A stretch of DNA of 64,000 nucleotides from Nemertoderma westbladi (Eukaryota > Xenacoelomorpha > Nemertodermatida > Nemertodermatidae), in contig JAUCBJ010008691.1 in assembly GCA_032718475.1 (NCBI GenBank), positions 1 through 64,000 of the forward strand, read 5' to 3'. Numbering within the stretch: the first letter of the stretch is position 1; every line of letters starts with the position of its first letter. The notes below the pieces were generated by a model. It saw nothing but the letters and a program-made list of their open reading frames with translations, did not search any database and was not told where the DNA came from. This document shows positions 24,891 to 35,400 of this stretch, one piece after another. The translations under genes were made by a program, and so were the position numbers.

Positions 24891-25138
24891 TGCCTCTATA
24901 CTTGCAGCATATGGGATTCCTGGGGAAATTATTACAGCTATCAGATCACTGTACATGATGGCTCCACCACTTATTCGTAATTGTTGTTGATTATGTTCTA
25001 CGCATATCCTTATATCATCTTAATAAAGATGGGGTGATGGTAACACCCCCTACTGGCGCAAGAAGTAGAGGAAATCCAGCAAAGTACCTTAGTGATCTAA
25101 ACTTGGCTGATGACTAAAGGGTACTGTCAGAATGGAAG

Positions 25139-25399
25139 CAGGACAATTCGGTCCCGGACAATTCGGTCCGGACAATTCGGTCCCGGACAATTCGGTCCCG
25201 GACAATTCGGTCGAAATAATTTTGTGTTTTGGGACCGAATTGTCCGGGACCGAATTGTCCGGATACTGACTAGGACAATTCGGTCCCAAAACATGCATAT
25301 TAATGGGACCGAATTGTCCGGGACCGAATTGTCCGGGACCGAATTGTCCGGGACCGAATTGTCCGGGACCGAATTGTCCAGGACCGAATTGTCCGGGAC
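25139..25399. repeat. Left 15-bp array of the foldback element
   Basis: Five forward GGACAATTCGGTCCC units (25140-25213), then a spacer, two reverse units near 25240, one forward unit near 25273, and about seven reverse GGGACCGAATTGTCC units (25304-25398). Confidence 0.95.
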
Positions 25400-25432
25400 C
25401 AAATTTAATTGGTACTATATAATGCTAAATGT

Positions 25433-25648
25433 CTAAGAGCAGCAGCTTGGTCTAGTGGTGACATTACTGTGCTTCCGATTAGGGAGCCCGGGTTCGATCC
25501 CTAGATGGGGCAGCACTGTTTGGGCACAGTGCTTTAAATGCTGCAGCCTAAACTTGGGAAACAGAGTGGAAGGGTTTCCTGTGGAAGATCACCCATGGTG
25601 GTGAACAGGCATTCCTTGGCTTAACGAGCCTAAAAGATTCTCCCATTC
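25433..25648 (+). mobile_element. tRNA-derived SINE inside the foldback element
   Basis: Flanked by perfect 14-bp copies of ATAATGCTAAATGT (25419-25432 and 25649-25662). The head has an A-box-like TTGGTCTAGTGG and a canonical B box GGTTCGATCCC spaced as in a tRNA. The body (TGGGGCAGCACTG to AGATTCTCCCATTC) is unlike the SINE at 14.5 kb, so it is a different family. It has no obvious A-tail. Confidence 0.85.
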
Positions 25649-26315
25649 ATAATGCTAAATGTTCTAGAACCTTAATATATATTATTATATGGTACTAGTG
25701 TTTTTTTTATTAGCAAGTATTCTTTTAAAAATAAAAAAAATTTACTTTTTTTAGTTAACATTATTAGTTATGGTAGCTATTATGGTGTTTTTATGGAGCT
25801 TGTGTATTATTTACTAGCTAGTAATAGTATGTATTTAAAATGTTTAAAAATTTTTTTAAAAAATTTTTTTATTTTTTATTTTTGTTTAAAAAAAAAGATT
25901 TTTTTTATATACTGCGTAAGTATACTGTATGTGTTGTTGGTTGGTTAACAAGCCTAAATTATTATCCTAGATAATAGCTGGATCTCATTCAGGGACTGTT
26001 ATAATATCATCAATATTGTTGGTAATTAATATAATCAGCAACAGTTTAGGCCTAATTCTGAAATATCAATGTTTACACAAGTGTTTTAATAATTTCAAGG
26101 AAATGTAGCTAGTAACGAAAAATACTAGCTACACCTTAATAAATAATATATAACAATGTTCTCGAACACTACCAATAACGAAAATAAAAAAAATACAGTA
26201 TTTTTAAAATTTCAAAAAATTCTAGCAAGTAAATAACACTAGCTACCATAACAAATATCTCTACTAATGTTCTAGAACATTCACCAATATCAAAAAAGCA
26301 CTAAAAAGTTGCTAT

Positions 26316-26550
26316 CAGGAACCGGACAATTCGGTCCCGGACAATTCGGTCCCGGACAATTTGGTCCCGGACAATTCGGTCCTAGGACAATTCGGTCCTA
26401 GGACAATTCGGTCCCGGACAATTCGGTCCCGGACAATTCGGTCCCATTTATTTAGTGTTTTGGGACCGAATTGTCCGGGACCGAATTGTCCGGGACCGAA
26501 TTGTGCGGACCGAATTGTCCGGGACCGAATTGTCCGGGACCGAATTGTCC
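26316..26550. repeat. Right 15-bp array of the foldback element
   Basis: About nine forward GGACAATTCGGTCCC units (26323-26444; some linked by TAGGACA) face six reverse units (26461-26550) across a 16-bp loop. The frames read as DNSVPDNSVP or GPNCPGPNCP are repeat by-products. Confidence 0.95.
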
Positions 26551-26580
26551 TACATCCTGTCAGAATCACTAGAGGGAGCC

Positions 26581-26766
26581 CAAAGGCCCAAAGTTAAACG
26601 TAATTATTGTGTTCGAAATACATTGTTGAATTTCCTTTATTTCTTATTTTGTGTAATTCTACTTTAATGTTCTGTATTTCTCTAATTTAGTTTAGTTTAG
26701 TTCAGTCTTGTATGTACAATGGATCGTTTGTGAACGAGATTATAAATAAAATAAAATAAATAAAAT
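26581..26766 (+). mobile_element. 5'-truncated retroelement 3' end with A-rich tail
   Basis: The RTE copy is interrupted by ~185 bp ending in (AAATA)n. AAAGGC appears at both junctions, a possible 6-bp target duplication. The text ATTGTGTTCG...GTTTGTGAACGAGATTATAAATAAAA resembles a non-LTR 3' UTR. The family is not identified. Confidence 0.55.
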
Positions 26767-27555
26767 AAAGGCTCCTATGCTCATTGGAGCAGGTTGCTAC
26801 TAGTTTTGGTCTTTTTGTAAATTTCAAGAAAACCAAAATCATGACAGTCAACCTAGACAGCCCTCAAGAAATGTCTGATTGTAAGGGCACAAGCTCTAAG
26901 TACGGCTTGCTTGAGAACGTGGATGACTTCTGCTAGGTGGTATCATGGATAAGAAAGTCAGGTGAAGAGTTTCGGATACCTAAGGGGATGGCATGGGCAG
27001 CATTGATTAGTCTGTTCAGGATTTGGAAGTCCAATAGAATAAAACGGAACCTTAAAGTTCGATTATTTATGGCAGCAGTAGTACCAGTACTCTTATATGG
27101 GAGTCCATGCTGGGCTATAACTGCAGAGGATACCAAATCTCTGGATGGCACATTCACAAGAATGCTGCGCCGGGTTCATTGTGTCAAGTACAATGCACAC
27201 ATCTCCAACCAGACACTATATAACATTGGAGGTGTCTCATTGGTTCCCCCAAGCTTGACACTTGAACAGACCGCCTCCGCTTTGGAGGACATTGCTTTCG
27301 CCGTGAGGACCAGCCAGTGCATAATCTTGTACTTTAGCAGCCTCATGGAGTGAATAAGCATGGTGGACAGCCCATGACTTTCTTGAGACGCATCTTAAAG
27401 GACACAGGCCTTGAAGGTGCAGATGAACTAGCAAATGTCATGGGTGGTAGGGTGTTGTGGCGGCGCTATTTTGTCCGGCACAGCATTCTTAATATATATG
27501 TAATATATGTATAATGCAGCTGCAATGCAGCATGCCGATCTCAGAAGTAGTAGGT

Positions 27556-27982
27556 ATATCAGTACTAGTCTGGGATGATTTACAGACATATACTGCTCCG
27601 AGCAGGAATTGAACACTGACATGAGTAAATGTATCCAAGTTAATCATCAATTCAATAGTTAGTATTTTATTGATTTTTAAATATTAATTTTATTCTTACA
27701 AAGTTATATTGCTAGGAGTTTATTTGCAGGAAGTTTTATTTATCACATGCCAGGTTTCATAGCATAATAGGTAGTGTACTAATATATACCGTACGTATTT
27801 AAATTTAGTAACGGATAATTACTGATTATATCTATAAAATTATTGATAATGGAAAGTGCTGTACATATAGGAAGTGTAAGATCATCTTAAGCGAAGTTTG
27901 TAGTATTGTAGTAATTAATATGCTGAATAATTTAATTACATCAGCCTTATAAATATTAAATTATTTAATTTTTTAAATTCAG
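27556..27982. other. Intronic DNA before lectin module 2
   Basis: From about 27655 the sequence is nearly identical to 58546 onward, marking the left edge of a duplicated lectin module. It ends in the acceptor TTCAG (27978-27982). Confidence 0.6.
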
Positions 27983-28174
27983 CCGGAAATTGATTTAATA
28001 GGAAAACCATCAATTTCTTCAGTGGGCCCAGGTCCTACAGGCAATGACGGGGACAACACAACATGTTTGAATGTTGTTGGAACACCTCCACTATTCTACT
28101 ATGTTGTTCTTGAAACACCATTTAACGTGGTCAGGATTGACGTTTATGGCCAGAGTAACCTTGTCGGAATGCAG
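27983..28174 (+). CDS. FTP-lectin-like gene, module 2: first-half domain exon
   Basis: A 192-bp exon (64 codons) in phase 0 at both ends, bounded by TTCAG and GCAG/GTAAGA. It begins PEIDLIGKPSISS, like the NVALGKPAxQSS start of fucolectin domains. It continues through a conserved Cys (TTCLNV) to FNVVRIDVYGQSNL, the beta-strand normally written as VxxVxIxNR. Joined in frame to the exon at 28765 it makes one ~130-residue FTP domain. The exon is virtually identical to 58871-59062. Too short for typical ORF calling, but the splice signals and family match support it. Confidence 0.7.
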
Positions 28175-28764
28175 GTAAGATGTAAACATTAGTTATATCC
28201 ATTTCAATACAACTCCAATCTCCAAACTCAAATGGCAACTGAAGAAGTTCAATTAAAGAATTTCGGCGGAAATTGAAATATTAATAGACTGGGCATTGGA
28301 TCTAGGGCCAAGTTCCAATACAGAAAATGTTGGGATTTTCTATATTTGATTGGGTGTCGTTAGTTCTAAAGTACTTTACTTTATAGTTCCAAACCGGATG
28401 TTGAGATTGTATTGCTGACTATATTGAAGTGAAGGAAAAATTGAGGATGATTAGAGAAATGAAGGTTATGAAATGGAACTACTGCAAATCGTGCACCGAA
28501 TTTCCAATCGCAGTCCTTATCACTTTTGTCATAATTTGATTTTATCAAGATTTAATTATTTTCACATTAAAAGGCCTAAACAAATGTTTTTTTTTCAATA
28601 GTAATAAAATGTGGAATTTGATCAATAACTAATCACTTAACGCCAGGGCTCGATGAAAGACGATCGGCAACAATAATACCCTGCTTCCTCAGGTCCTCAT
28701 ATATTTTGTCTTTGACAAAAAAACATTATCTTTGATTATTTTAGAACTTATTTTCATGTTACAG

Positions 28765-29898
28765 GTGCGAGTGACGGATGACCCGGGTAATCAAAATCCA
28801 CCTCCCGAGGAGATCTGCGACACAATAGACCCCAGCGATAGAGACCCTAACAACGCTTTACGCTACATATTGAACTGCCCCCCTGGTGGGTTAAGGGGAA
28901 CCTACATTCTCCTTGGACATATGACTGCTTTTGATGTGTGTGAGGTGAAAGCATGGGGAAATATCGAAGAGGAAGCAACAACTACTGGGGAAGGAGAAAC
29001 GACTACTGGAGAGAGTGTAACAACAACTGGAGGGGAACCATCAACTACTGGAGCGGGAGCAACCACTACTGGGGAAGGAGAAACTACTACTGGAGAAGGA
29101 GAAACGACTACTGGAGAGAGTGTAACAACAACAGGAGGGGAACCATCAACTACTGGAGCGGTAGCATCAACTACTGGGGAAGGAGAAACTACTACTGGAG
29201 AAGGAGAAACGACTACTGGAGAGAGTGTAACAACAACTGGAGGGGAACCATCAACTACTGGAGCGGGAGCAACAACTACTGGGGAAGGAGAAACTACTAC
29301 TGGAGAAGGAGAAACGACTACTGGAGAGAGTGTAACAACAACTGGAGGGGAACCATCAACTACTGGAGCGGGAGCAACCACTACTGGGGAAGGAGAAACT
29401 ACTACTGGAGAAGGAGAAACGACTACTGGAGAGAGTGTAACAACAACTGGAGGGGAACCATCAACTACTGGAGCGGGAGCAACCACTACTGGGGAAGGAG
29501 AAACTACTACTGGAGAAGGAGAAACGACTACTGGAGAGAGTGTAACAACAACTGGAGGGGAACCATCAACTACTGGAGCGGGAGCAACAACTACTGGGGA
29601 AGGAGAAACTACTACTGGAGAAGGAGAAACGACTACTGGAGAGAGTGTAACAACAACTGGAGGGGAACCATCAACTACTGGAGCGGGAGCAACAACTACT
29701 GGGGAAGGAGAAACTACTACTGGAGAAGGAGAAACGTCTACTGGAGAGAGTGTAACAACAACTGGAGGGGAACCATCAACTACTGGAGCGGTAGCAACAA
29801 CTACTGGAGAAGGAGAATCGACTACTGGAGAGAGTGTAACAACAACTGGAGGGGAACCATCAACTACTGGAGAAGCAGAAACAACTACAACTCAACTG
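28765..29898 (+). CDS. FTP-lectin-like/mucin gene, module 2: second-half domain exon with mucin tract
   Basis: A 1,134-bp exon, phase 0 at both ends, from TTACAG to CTG/GTTTGT. Residues 1-70 complete the FTP fold: VRVTDDPGNQ, EEICDTI, YILNC, GTYILLGHM and the closing CEVKAWGN. Cysteines match the usual disulfide positions. About 305 residues of Thr/Gly/Glu repeat follow (35-residue unit, about eight copies), a mucin-like stalk. Without splicing the frame runs to a stop at 30039, so this exon could also be terminal. The matching donor in module 1 favours splicing. Probably secreted or surface-exposed; no signal peptide is visible because the first exon is not in view. Confidence 0.68.
28985..29880 (+). 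repeat. 105-bp coding tandem repeat (mucin tract)
   Basis: The protein unit of 35 residues contains ESVTTTGGEPSTTG, then AGATTTG and two GEGETTT steps. About eight nearly identical copies differ by AVA/AGA and ETS/ETT changes. Stop-free in other frames as well, giving false frames (RNDYWRECNN on plus, PVVVSPSPVV on minus). Confidence 0.95.
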
Positions 29899-30599
29899 GT
29901 TTGTAAATTGTATCTATTGATCGAATCAGTATATTATATATGTATGATATATCATGAACTTCTTTCACCCATTGACTTTAGCATAAAAATCATTCCAAAG
30001 CCCAGAAAAGGACACGCGAAGGTGGAGTTAGTTAGTTGAGGAAATTTTGTGTTTGAAGTCTATATGCCCTATACATAAAAACTTAAGAAAGTTGAACATT
30101 AAAAAAAATACAAAATATATGCTATCACTTGTAATCACTTCTATTCTACCATTTCTTTACCGTTTTCGGTACTTTATACTTTCTATGAAAGATAATATTA
30201 TATACAAACAAATATCAGAATACGTTTCCGTTACGGAATATCCTGCATCAAAAAGTCTTACGCAGTGCTCGAAAACCGGCTCCCCAGACATCATGACTTC
30301 TGCTGAAGAACAATAATTATTGATACCTTTTGTGTTGATGTTGAGTTATTCAAGATCCATGAACGTTGAACACCTAATATTAATTCTTAAGCGCCTTAAA
30401 ATCGCACCAATCGATGTCCCAATTCGAATGGCGGTGTGTGTGAAAAAGTGTGAAAGTACAGTGGTAGCAAGACCCACTATAGTAGTAGGTCATGGTGGTA
30501 ACCTAAGTATTAACATTAAATATTATGGATAAGAACTGACAAAGATTTTCGATGCATTCAAATAAACTTTGATCCTTATGAATAAAATATTATTAATAT
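29899..30599. other. Intronic or downstream DNA, no gene recognised
   Basis: Small frames at 30047-30316 and 30320-30532 have no recognisable motif. 30380-30530 has a more even base composition and could be a diverged exon, but no splice pair was convincing. Confidence 0.4.
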
Positions 30600-30826
30600 T
30601 GTGGCAGCACGTCTGCTACGATCTATATTATTTACTAATTGTTATTACTAATAGCATTTCTTTCAGCTTATAATAAACGTAGATTAGATAGGCCTACGGT
30701 ACAAAGATACAGCAGCACAATCGGAAAGTTGGTGAACTCCAACTTGTTTATCTCGTTGTCCCAGCAACCACTCAGTTTCCAATGTTACCTAAGCTAATAC
30801 TATTCCGAGTTGTTTTCTCTGCTACA
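30600..30826 (-). mobile_element. Gypsy-type 3' LTR, 227 bp
   Basis: On the minus strand it runs TGTAGCAG...CTGCCACA, with short inverted TG...CA ends. It is preceded by a polypurine tract TTTGAGGGGGG (30829-30839 on the plus strand as CCCCCCTCAAA). It lies immediately 3' of Gypsy integrase remains. Confidence 0.7.
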
Positions 30827-30839
30827 TGACCCCCCTCAA

Positions 30840-31525
30840 ACGCGGAATTGCAGGGTTGTCATATATTAAATAAAATAATTTGGTGGTCGAACTTCTCGGC
30901 CTGACCGGGTTAGGACTGGGTCTGTGCTGTGACCTTGGGTTTGGGGCGGTGGTGCAGTTACTTGTTGTGGCGTGGTGGTTGTAGGAGGTCGACCACGGCG
31001 TCGTGGTTGGCCGAGAGAAGGTGGTTCTGTCCAATCGATATGAGTTTTGATAATGAGATTCAGTCTGTCAATAGATATGACTTCAGTTCGGCCTGATGAT
31101 TCATGTCGATTTGAAAGTACTTGGGTCCTGGTACAAAGACTTTATAGGGACCCTCATAAGGGTGTTCCAGGGGTGTGCGATGTGCGTCGCGTCGCACAAA
31201 GACGAACTTTGCATCTCCGATTTCCCGTGGAACAGTGATTGGATTAGGGCCGTGGCGGGAGTTGGGGACTGCTGCGAGCCGGTCAACTCTCTAGGGAAGT
31301 TGAGAGAGGATTGTGGACGGTGAATGTTGGTTTTCTGGGGCTGCTGGAAGGAATTAACCAGGAACACTGAGGGGGCACCGTAAACAAGTTCTGCTGATGA
31401 TGTGTCCAAGTTGTCTTTGGGTGTGGTACGAATGCCCAGCAGCACCCAGGGTAACTCATCGGACTAATCGGGGCCGGTGAGACAGGCACGTAGTGAAGAC
31501 TTCAGGTGCCAGTGAAATCGTTCCT
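30840..31525 (-). pseudogene. Gypsy integrase C-terminal remnant
   Basis: On the minus strand the frames contain the classic Gypsy block after the integrase core: FHWHLKSSL, LPWVLLGIRTTPKDNLDTSS, AELVYGAP, then HPYEGPYKV, SIDRL and a final RSGREVRPP before the polypurine tract. Frameshifts and a stop near 31470 show decay. The rest of the polyprotein is absent, so this is a 5'-truncated Gypsy copy. In live elements this region helps bind and join cDNA ends to host DNA. Confidence 0.85.
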
Positions 31526-32144
31526 AAATAAATTGTCATTATATACAATTTATTATTATTCCCAAAATTCCGTCAATTAATAGATCATGGGAGCAGAGAT
31601 CCACCCTTTTAAGTATAGCAGTGTGAGAGAATCTCCAGTGTACAGACAATAGCCGACAAAATTAATAAAAATCATATATAAAGGGAATATTAATAACCCA
31701 AGAGTCGCTATTAAATAGCATCCCAGATCTGCATGCATGAGAAATACCATAATTCTACCACTAGCTTTGCTTAATGTCACCATAGTAACAACCACGCTAG
31801 AATTAGAAGTGAGTTGAAAGAACAATAGAAAGCTTACCCCATTGAATAGCATGCGTAATACATAGCATCTTGATAGTATCCAGGATTCATAATAATAATG
31901 TGGCATTCTGGAATAAGGCATCTGACTAATGGACAAATGGCCCTAATTTGTACAAATTGTGGCAGGATTGTGGAATTTGTGTATTTATAGGTGAATGTTA
32001 CTACTAAAGTGTGTTTACATTAGTGAGCCGCAATTGTGAAAGTTATCCTAAATCTGTACCAAGTACCTCCAGTATATTCGAGCCCTTGGGACGGACAGTA
32101 GAGTGACTTGCTCTAATTATTGTTGTTGTTGTGTGGCTACTACA
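31526..32144 (+). other. Candidate 5' LTR of the plus-strand X element
   Basis: AT-rich, with no coding content. It ends GGCTACTACA (32135-32144) directly before a primer-binding-like sequence, where an LTR would end in CA. The start of the LTR was not located. Confidence 0.35.
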
Positions 32145-32162
32145 TTGGCGAGGGGCACAGCG
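32145..32162 (+). promoter_or_regulatory. Candidate primer-binding site of X
   Basis: TTGGCGAGGGGCACAGCG follows an LTR-like CA end. TGGCGA-type starts are common primer-binding sites in animal LTR elements. The matching tRNA 3' end was not identified. Confidence 0.4.
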
Positions 32163-32278
32163 ACAACAGTACATCTGTGCTGAGGATCTCAGGGCTGTCC
32201 GGGGGCAATGGGGGAGTAAAGGCGGCGATGCTCGCTAGCCTTATTTATTTATAATCTCGATAAACTCATATATATATT

Positions 32279-33080
32279 ATGACTGCGTTGATAGAAGATG
32301 ATGTTGGTATTAGGGTGCGATATACTCTACCTCTCCAAGCATTTGTTGATAGTTTGATAAGCGGCGATGCTAGTCAACATACGACGGAAGACAATGGACG
32401 TTATATCGAACTCCAATGTCCGAGGAACAGCTCAAGCGTGAATTGGACTATAGAATATTCACCGCTTGCTATACGCGTCGTAATGGTACGTATATGGACT
32501 TCTTAACCACTGGTCATCCTATCGATTTACACGATACGGAAGATGTGGATACCGAAAGGGAGATAATTTTGTTTAAATATCATGCCCAGCGGAGTCAGAA
32601 CGACAAACTGAGAATTGAACATGAAAATTATATTCGAAACCGACTCGAAAGAAGAGATGTTAAAGAACCAGACAAGCGTAGTGACTTTTACGAATAGTTC
32701 CTGAGAGAAACTTATCTCAATGTAGCTAGTTAACAAAATCTAGAAACTCGATATCCGCAAGGTATACATCCTAATCCTATGATGGAACTTAAACGACTGT
32801 ATTTTACTATGATGTATCTTACTGCCAATCAACCACTACCTGTTGTACCGGACAGCTTCGAACAGATGGAGGAATATTGTAAAACTGGAGAAAGATCGCC
32901 AGCGTTTCCCTTACAAGACGTGCGTCTTTCGCATTACTGCGATGAATGCCCTATGTAAAGTCCTCTATGGTAGGGGCTATCCTACTTATTACTGTAACTT
33001 AATCAAAATGCGTCGGATTTTAGAAAGTTTTTACATTAAACTACAAATGCTATCTTATAGTGAAATAATCCATCACCGCT
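32279..33080 (+). pseudogene. Gag-like X protein, plus-strand copy, N-terminal part
   Basis: Fragmented frames at 32279-32506, 32416-32697 and 32730-32955 follow the candidate primer-binding site. The stretch near 32785-32865 encodes LKRLYFTMMYLTANQPLPVV. This aligns with RRLHHTLQYLTANEPLPAA in the minus-strand frame at 36880-35540, with about half of 27 positions identical, and both reach a CXXC pair a little later. The two are therefore diverged members of one family. Function is unknown; position after an LTR and zinc knuckles in the sister copy suggest a gag. In-frame stops and shifts mark it as dead. Confidence 0.55.
32990..33079. repeat. 90-bp direct repeat, copy 1 (copy 2 at 52014-52101)
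   Basis: From ACTGTAACTTAATCAAAATG to AATAATCCATCACC, nearly identical at both places with two or three base changes. The preceding 33 bp (32956-32988, TAAAGTCCTCTATGGTAGGG onward) recurs separately at 49992-50023. The repeats bracket the block holding the minus-strand X copy and the BEL element. Confidence 0.9.
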
Positions 33081-33452
33081 CCATGAAAACAGTAAGTAAG
33101 ACTGTTTTCACCAATCGAAATTTTTACAAAACTATTTACAAAATATTTCTAGATCTACTGGTGGGGCCTAAAATACAAAATAATCACTACCTAATTATTG
33201 CATACTTAGTATTGCAGGTACGGCGTAAATACAATCTATCATACATACAAATACAAATTTACCAATTAACTTTAGTGCATAAAATACAAAAAAAAGCTTT
33301 CGGTTATCAAGATAAGCAAATTAAACAAATCAGAACAAAACAAACAAATAATTTCAATCTTTCAATAATCTTTATACATTGTAAATATACATAATAAATT
33401 CACCAAATTAAATCAGTCTTAAATATAGAATAAACATAATTGCTAATATCTT
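33081..33452. other. AT-rich non-coding DNA
   Basis: Rich in AAATACAAA words. No gene. Could hold the 3' end or LTR of the minus-strand X copy, but no boundary could be fixed. Confidence 0.4.
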
Positions 33453-33537
33453 TCAAATAAGTCTTAAAGTGTCCTCCTGACGATCTAAAAGTTCGTCCTG
33501 CTGGCTGGATATCTTCTCCTGAGCACTAATTGCTAAC

Positions 33538-33557
33538 GGTAGGCTCGCAAGCCTTCC
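33538..33557 (-). repeat. 20-bp palindromic word, copy 1
   Basis: Exact GGTAGGCTCGCAAGCCTTCC. Read on the minus strand as GRLASLP in one frame and EGLRAYR in another. Confidence 0.97.
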
Positions 33558-33685
33558 TTCTCTATCTCGCTCCTCCAAAACCAACGTCCAATATAAATAC
33601 CCAAATATAATATCCAAATATAAATATCCAATATAAATATCCAATATAAAAATCCAAATAAAATATCCGAATATAATATCCAGTC

Positions 33686-33705
33686 GGTAGGCTCGCAAGC
33701 CTTCC
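33686..33705 (-). repeat. 20-bp palindromic word, copy 2
   Basis: Exact copy, 148 bp from copy 1. Read as GRLASLP in the X C-terminal frame. Confidence 0.97.
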
Positions 33706-34032
33706 TTCCTTCATCTCGCCCTCCCATTCCTTGGCCGAACGGGCTTGTCCATGCCCTCTAATGCGATTGGGTGGTGGTCGGGATCGAACTGGACTCGGAC
33801 TTCGGTGCCAAGCTGTCGGTGGTTCCAAAACGCTAGGAAAGGGGACGACGGGAGTTTCGCACATCCGTCGTGCGCTCAGTCCTCTAAATCCTCGTCCGAT
33901 TCCAATTGTTGGCTTAACATCGGATCGAGTCTCCACAACGCTGGGAGGAAGTTGAAAGGGTGGGACTGTTCCGTCCGCTGACACCTTGCTCTCTGATGTC
34001 GTTTGAATTCTAATGGGTTCCGGCAAAGCGTA

Positions 34033-35400
34033 TCATGTCCCTCCGCATGGTTCTCTAGCGAGGGAAACTGTGCCCCGAGTCATCCGGATTTGCGACTTCG
34101 ATGTCGTCCTTTCGGCGACATTTACTACCTTCTTTATCTCTTGTCCGGCCTTCTGGGCTCTAAGTATACGAAGTTGCGGATCATCCTGTGGGTGACGCGT
34201 CTTTTCGGCTAACGGCATGGCCTTGAAGCCAGTCTCACGCAAAACGTCCGTCTCGTCTAGAATACACGAGGTTACGCGTTTGCGATAAAATGCGCTCTGG
34301 TATGCCCAAGCTATCGAATGCCAGGCTCCTCGATTCTGCTGTTCGACTCGCAATTTGTCGAATTCCCCAGCGGTAATCTTGTTCACCACAGTTTGAAAGT
34401 TCCAAGTGTTCTTGTTGTCGGGGTGTACCTGTAGAAAGTAGTCCCGCACAACCTTAAATCCGCTATCCAGTGGCAATATATCCAGCACCTCCAACAATTC
34501 ATCATATTGAGGCATAGCCGATACGTATCCTTCTTTCGACATTATAAGAGGGTTTACGGCCCAAAATCCCAAGTGTGCTCTCATAGGGAAACGGCGTCGC
34601 TGTGTCGATACATGCTCGTCTGCTAGATTCTCCCAATGGTCGAATAGCTGTCGAATGATTTTAACTGACATGTGCTCATAGGGGATGTCCCTAAGTTGAC
34701 ATTCTGATGCCCTATGGCCTTTAATATTACAATACATGCACTGCACCACGAAATGCCAGCAAGTGTAGAAATCGTGCGAATGCTGATCCCCGCACCAGTT
34801 ACATACTAAGTCCGGTAGAGATATGTATTTCGCTCCGCATTTCTTTGCGTGGTGGCCAGTTGCCCTGCATCTGCCACAAATAGTGTTGGCAGGGTACCAA
34901 ACTCGCTCATAGATGAGATCTCCGATGGGGCAAGCGCTACCATCCACGTGATAATTCTCATCATCCGGGTCGGTCGGTATGTTCGTCTCCGTAGGTTGTA
35001 CACAAACCATAGCATCGCTTTTCTCCAACTCGCATGTCTCAGTTTGCGTCTTCCTCGGAAGGTTCTCCTCTATCTCTATGAGTTGCCGTAATTGTTCGTC
35101 TATTATCGCAAACTCGGTCGGATCCACATCGTCGTGATGGGCGGTAGGCTCGTGAGCCTTCCAGGATCCTTCCGGGCCTTTGAATTCCGCGTGGCGTTCC
35201 CCGTCATAGGGTACTAACGTTAACATCGACGGTCTGTCGACTAGGCTTCCCACGTGAGTGAGATAGACGTCCCTGAAAACGCTAAGTTCCGCTCGCGTGA
35301 AAACTTTGCAGTGCGCATCGGTGTCATAAAAGGGTTGGCACAACGTCTCGTACGGCCTTTGGCAACATTCTAGCTTCTATGCTATAAGCCAGGTCCATGG
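34033..35400 (-). pseudogene. X protein, minus-strand copy, zinc-knuckle part
   Basis: An open frame of about 455 codons (436 aa as usually called; the frame is open back to about 35400). Near residues 150-215 it has three Cys/His knuckles: CGRCRATGHHAKKC, CNWCGDQHSHDFYTC and CMYCNIKGHRASEC. CX2CX4HX4C knuckles bind nucleic acid in retroelement gag proteins. The rest (HLGFWAVNPL, YFLQVHPDNK, SIAWAYQSAFYRK) matches nothing I recognise. It overlaps no other gene and lies just downstream of the 36880-35540 frame, from which frameshifts separate it. A palindromic word at 35143 is read as WKAHEPT. Confidence 0.65.
35143..35162 (-). repeat. 20-bp palindromic word, copy 3 (variant)
   Basis: GGTAGGCTCGTGAGCCTTCC, two changes from the common form, still nearly palindromic. 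Read as WKAHEPT, the third frame. Confidence 0.93.

Larger units (their letters stand above)
25134..26556. mobile_element. Foldback-type transposon built on 15-bp GGACAATTCGGTCCC arrays
   Basis: The block is flanked by the 10-bp direct repeat CTGTCAGAAT (25124-25133 and 26557-26566) and sits inside an RTE copy whose sequence continues across it. Both ends start AGGACAATTCGGTCCC in inverted orientation. Each end carries a forward and a reverse array of a 15-bp unit, so each end can fold into a hairpin and the two ends can also pair. The interior is very AT-rich and roughly palindromic, with no transposase. Long inverted ends built from short subrepeats recall foldback/TU or Mutator-like elements; a 10-bp target duplication fits the latter. 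Confidence 0.75.
22649..27555 (+). mobile_element. Plus-strand RTE-like copy broken by four nested insertions
   Basis: Pieces of one RTE-like copy occur in order: 22649-23095 (reverse transcriptase start, PEVFKIPECLE to RKGRGT), 24893-25133 (YGIPGEIITAI region), 26557-26580, and 26767-27555 (SWIRKSGEEF to the 3' end ATGCCGATC followed by a short TAG-type tail). Between the pieces lie a reverse-oriented RTE copy, a foldback element containing a SINE, and an A-tailed fragment. About 90 bp is missing at the first break. All frames are degraded. The cluster lies in what would be the intron between lectin modules 1 and 2. Confidence 0.75.
33453..34032 (-). pseudogene. X protein, minus-strand copy, C-terminal Pro/Arg-rich part
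   Basis: Continues straight after the stop at 34033. It is rich in Pro, Ser and Arg (SPSPVRSRPPPNRIRGHG), as expected for a nucleic-acid-binding tail. It then runs into a GRLASLP palindromic word (33686-33705), a ~80-bp run of ATCCAAATATAA-type repeats read as hydrophobic YIGYLYW residues, and a second palindromic word (33538-33557). The hydrophobic segment is a simple-sequence insertion rather than a membrane anchor. The plus-strand copy ends with a similar Pro/Ser/Arg-rich tail (53640-53815). Confidence 0.5.

Noticed and set aside
25089-25436. GTELSGTELS and DNSVPDNSVP proteins at 25.1 and 26.4 kb
   Set aside because: Produced by the 15-bp GGACAATTCGGTCCC arrays of the foldback element.
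25139-26550. CRISPR-like array
   Set aside because: The repeats are contiguous without unique spacers, occur in both orientations, and sit in a eukaryotic transposon with target-site duplication.
28902-29906. Long frames of RNDYWRECNN (plus) and PVVVSPSP (minus)
   Set aside because: Other-frame readings of the 105-bp coding repeat; no domain or start context.
30047-30532. Possible extra exons at 30.0-30.5 kb
   Set aside because: No repeat of the lectin pattern, no convincing splice pair and no recognisable motif.
33562-33698. Hydrophobic segment YIRIFYLDFYIGYLYWIF as a membrane domain or envelope protein
   Set aside because: It is the translation of an ATCCAAATATAA-type simple repeat placed between two palindromic words. 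No signal peptide or other envelope features.
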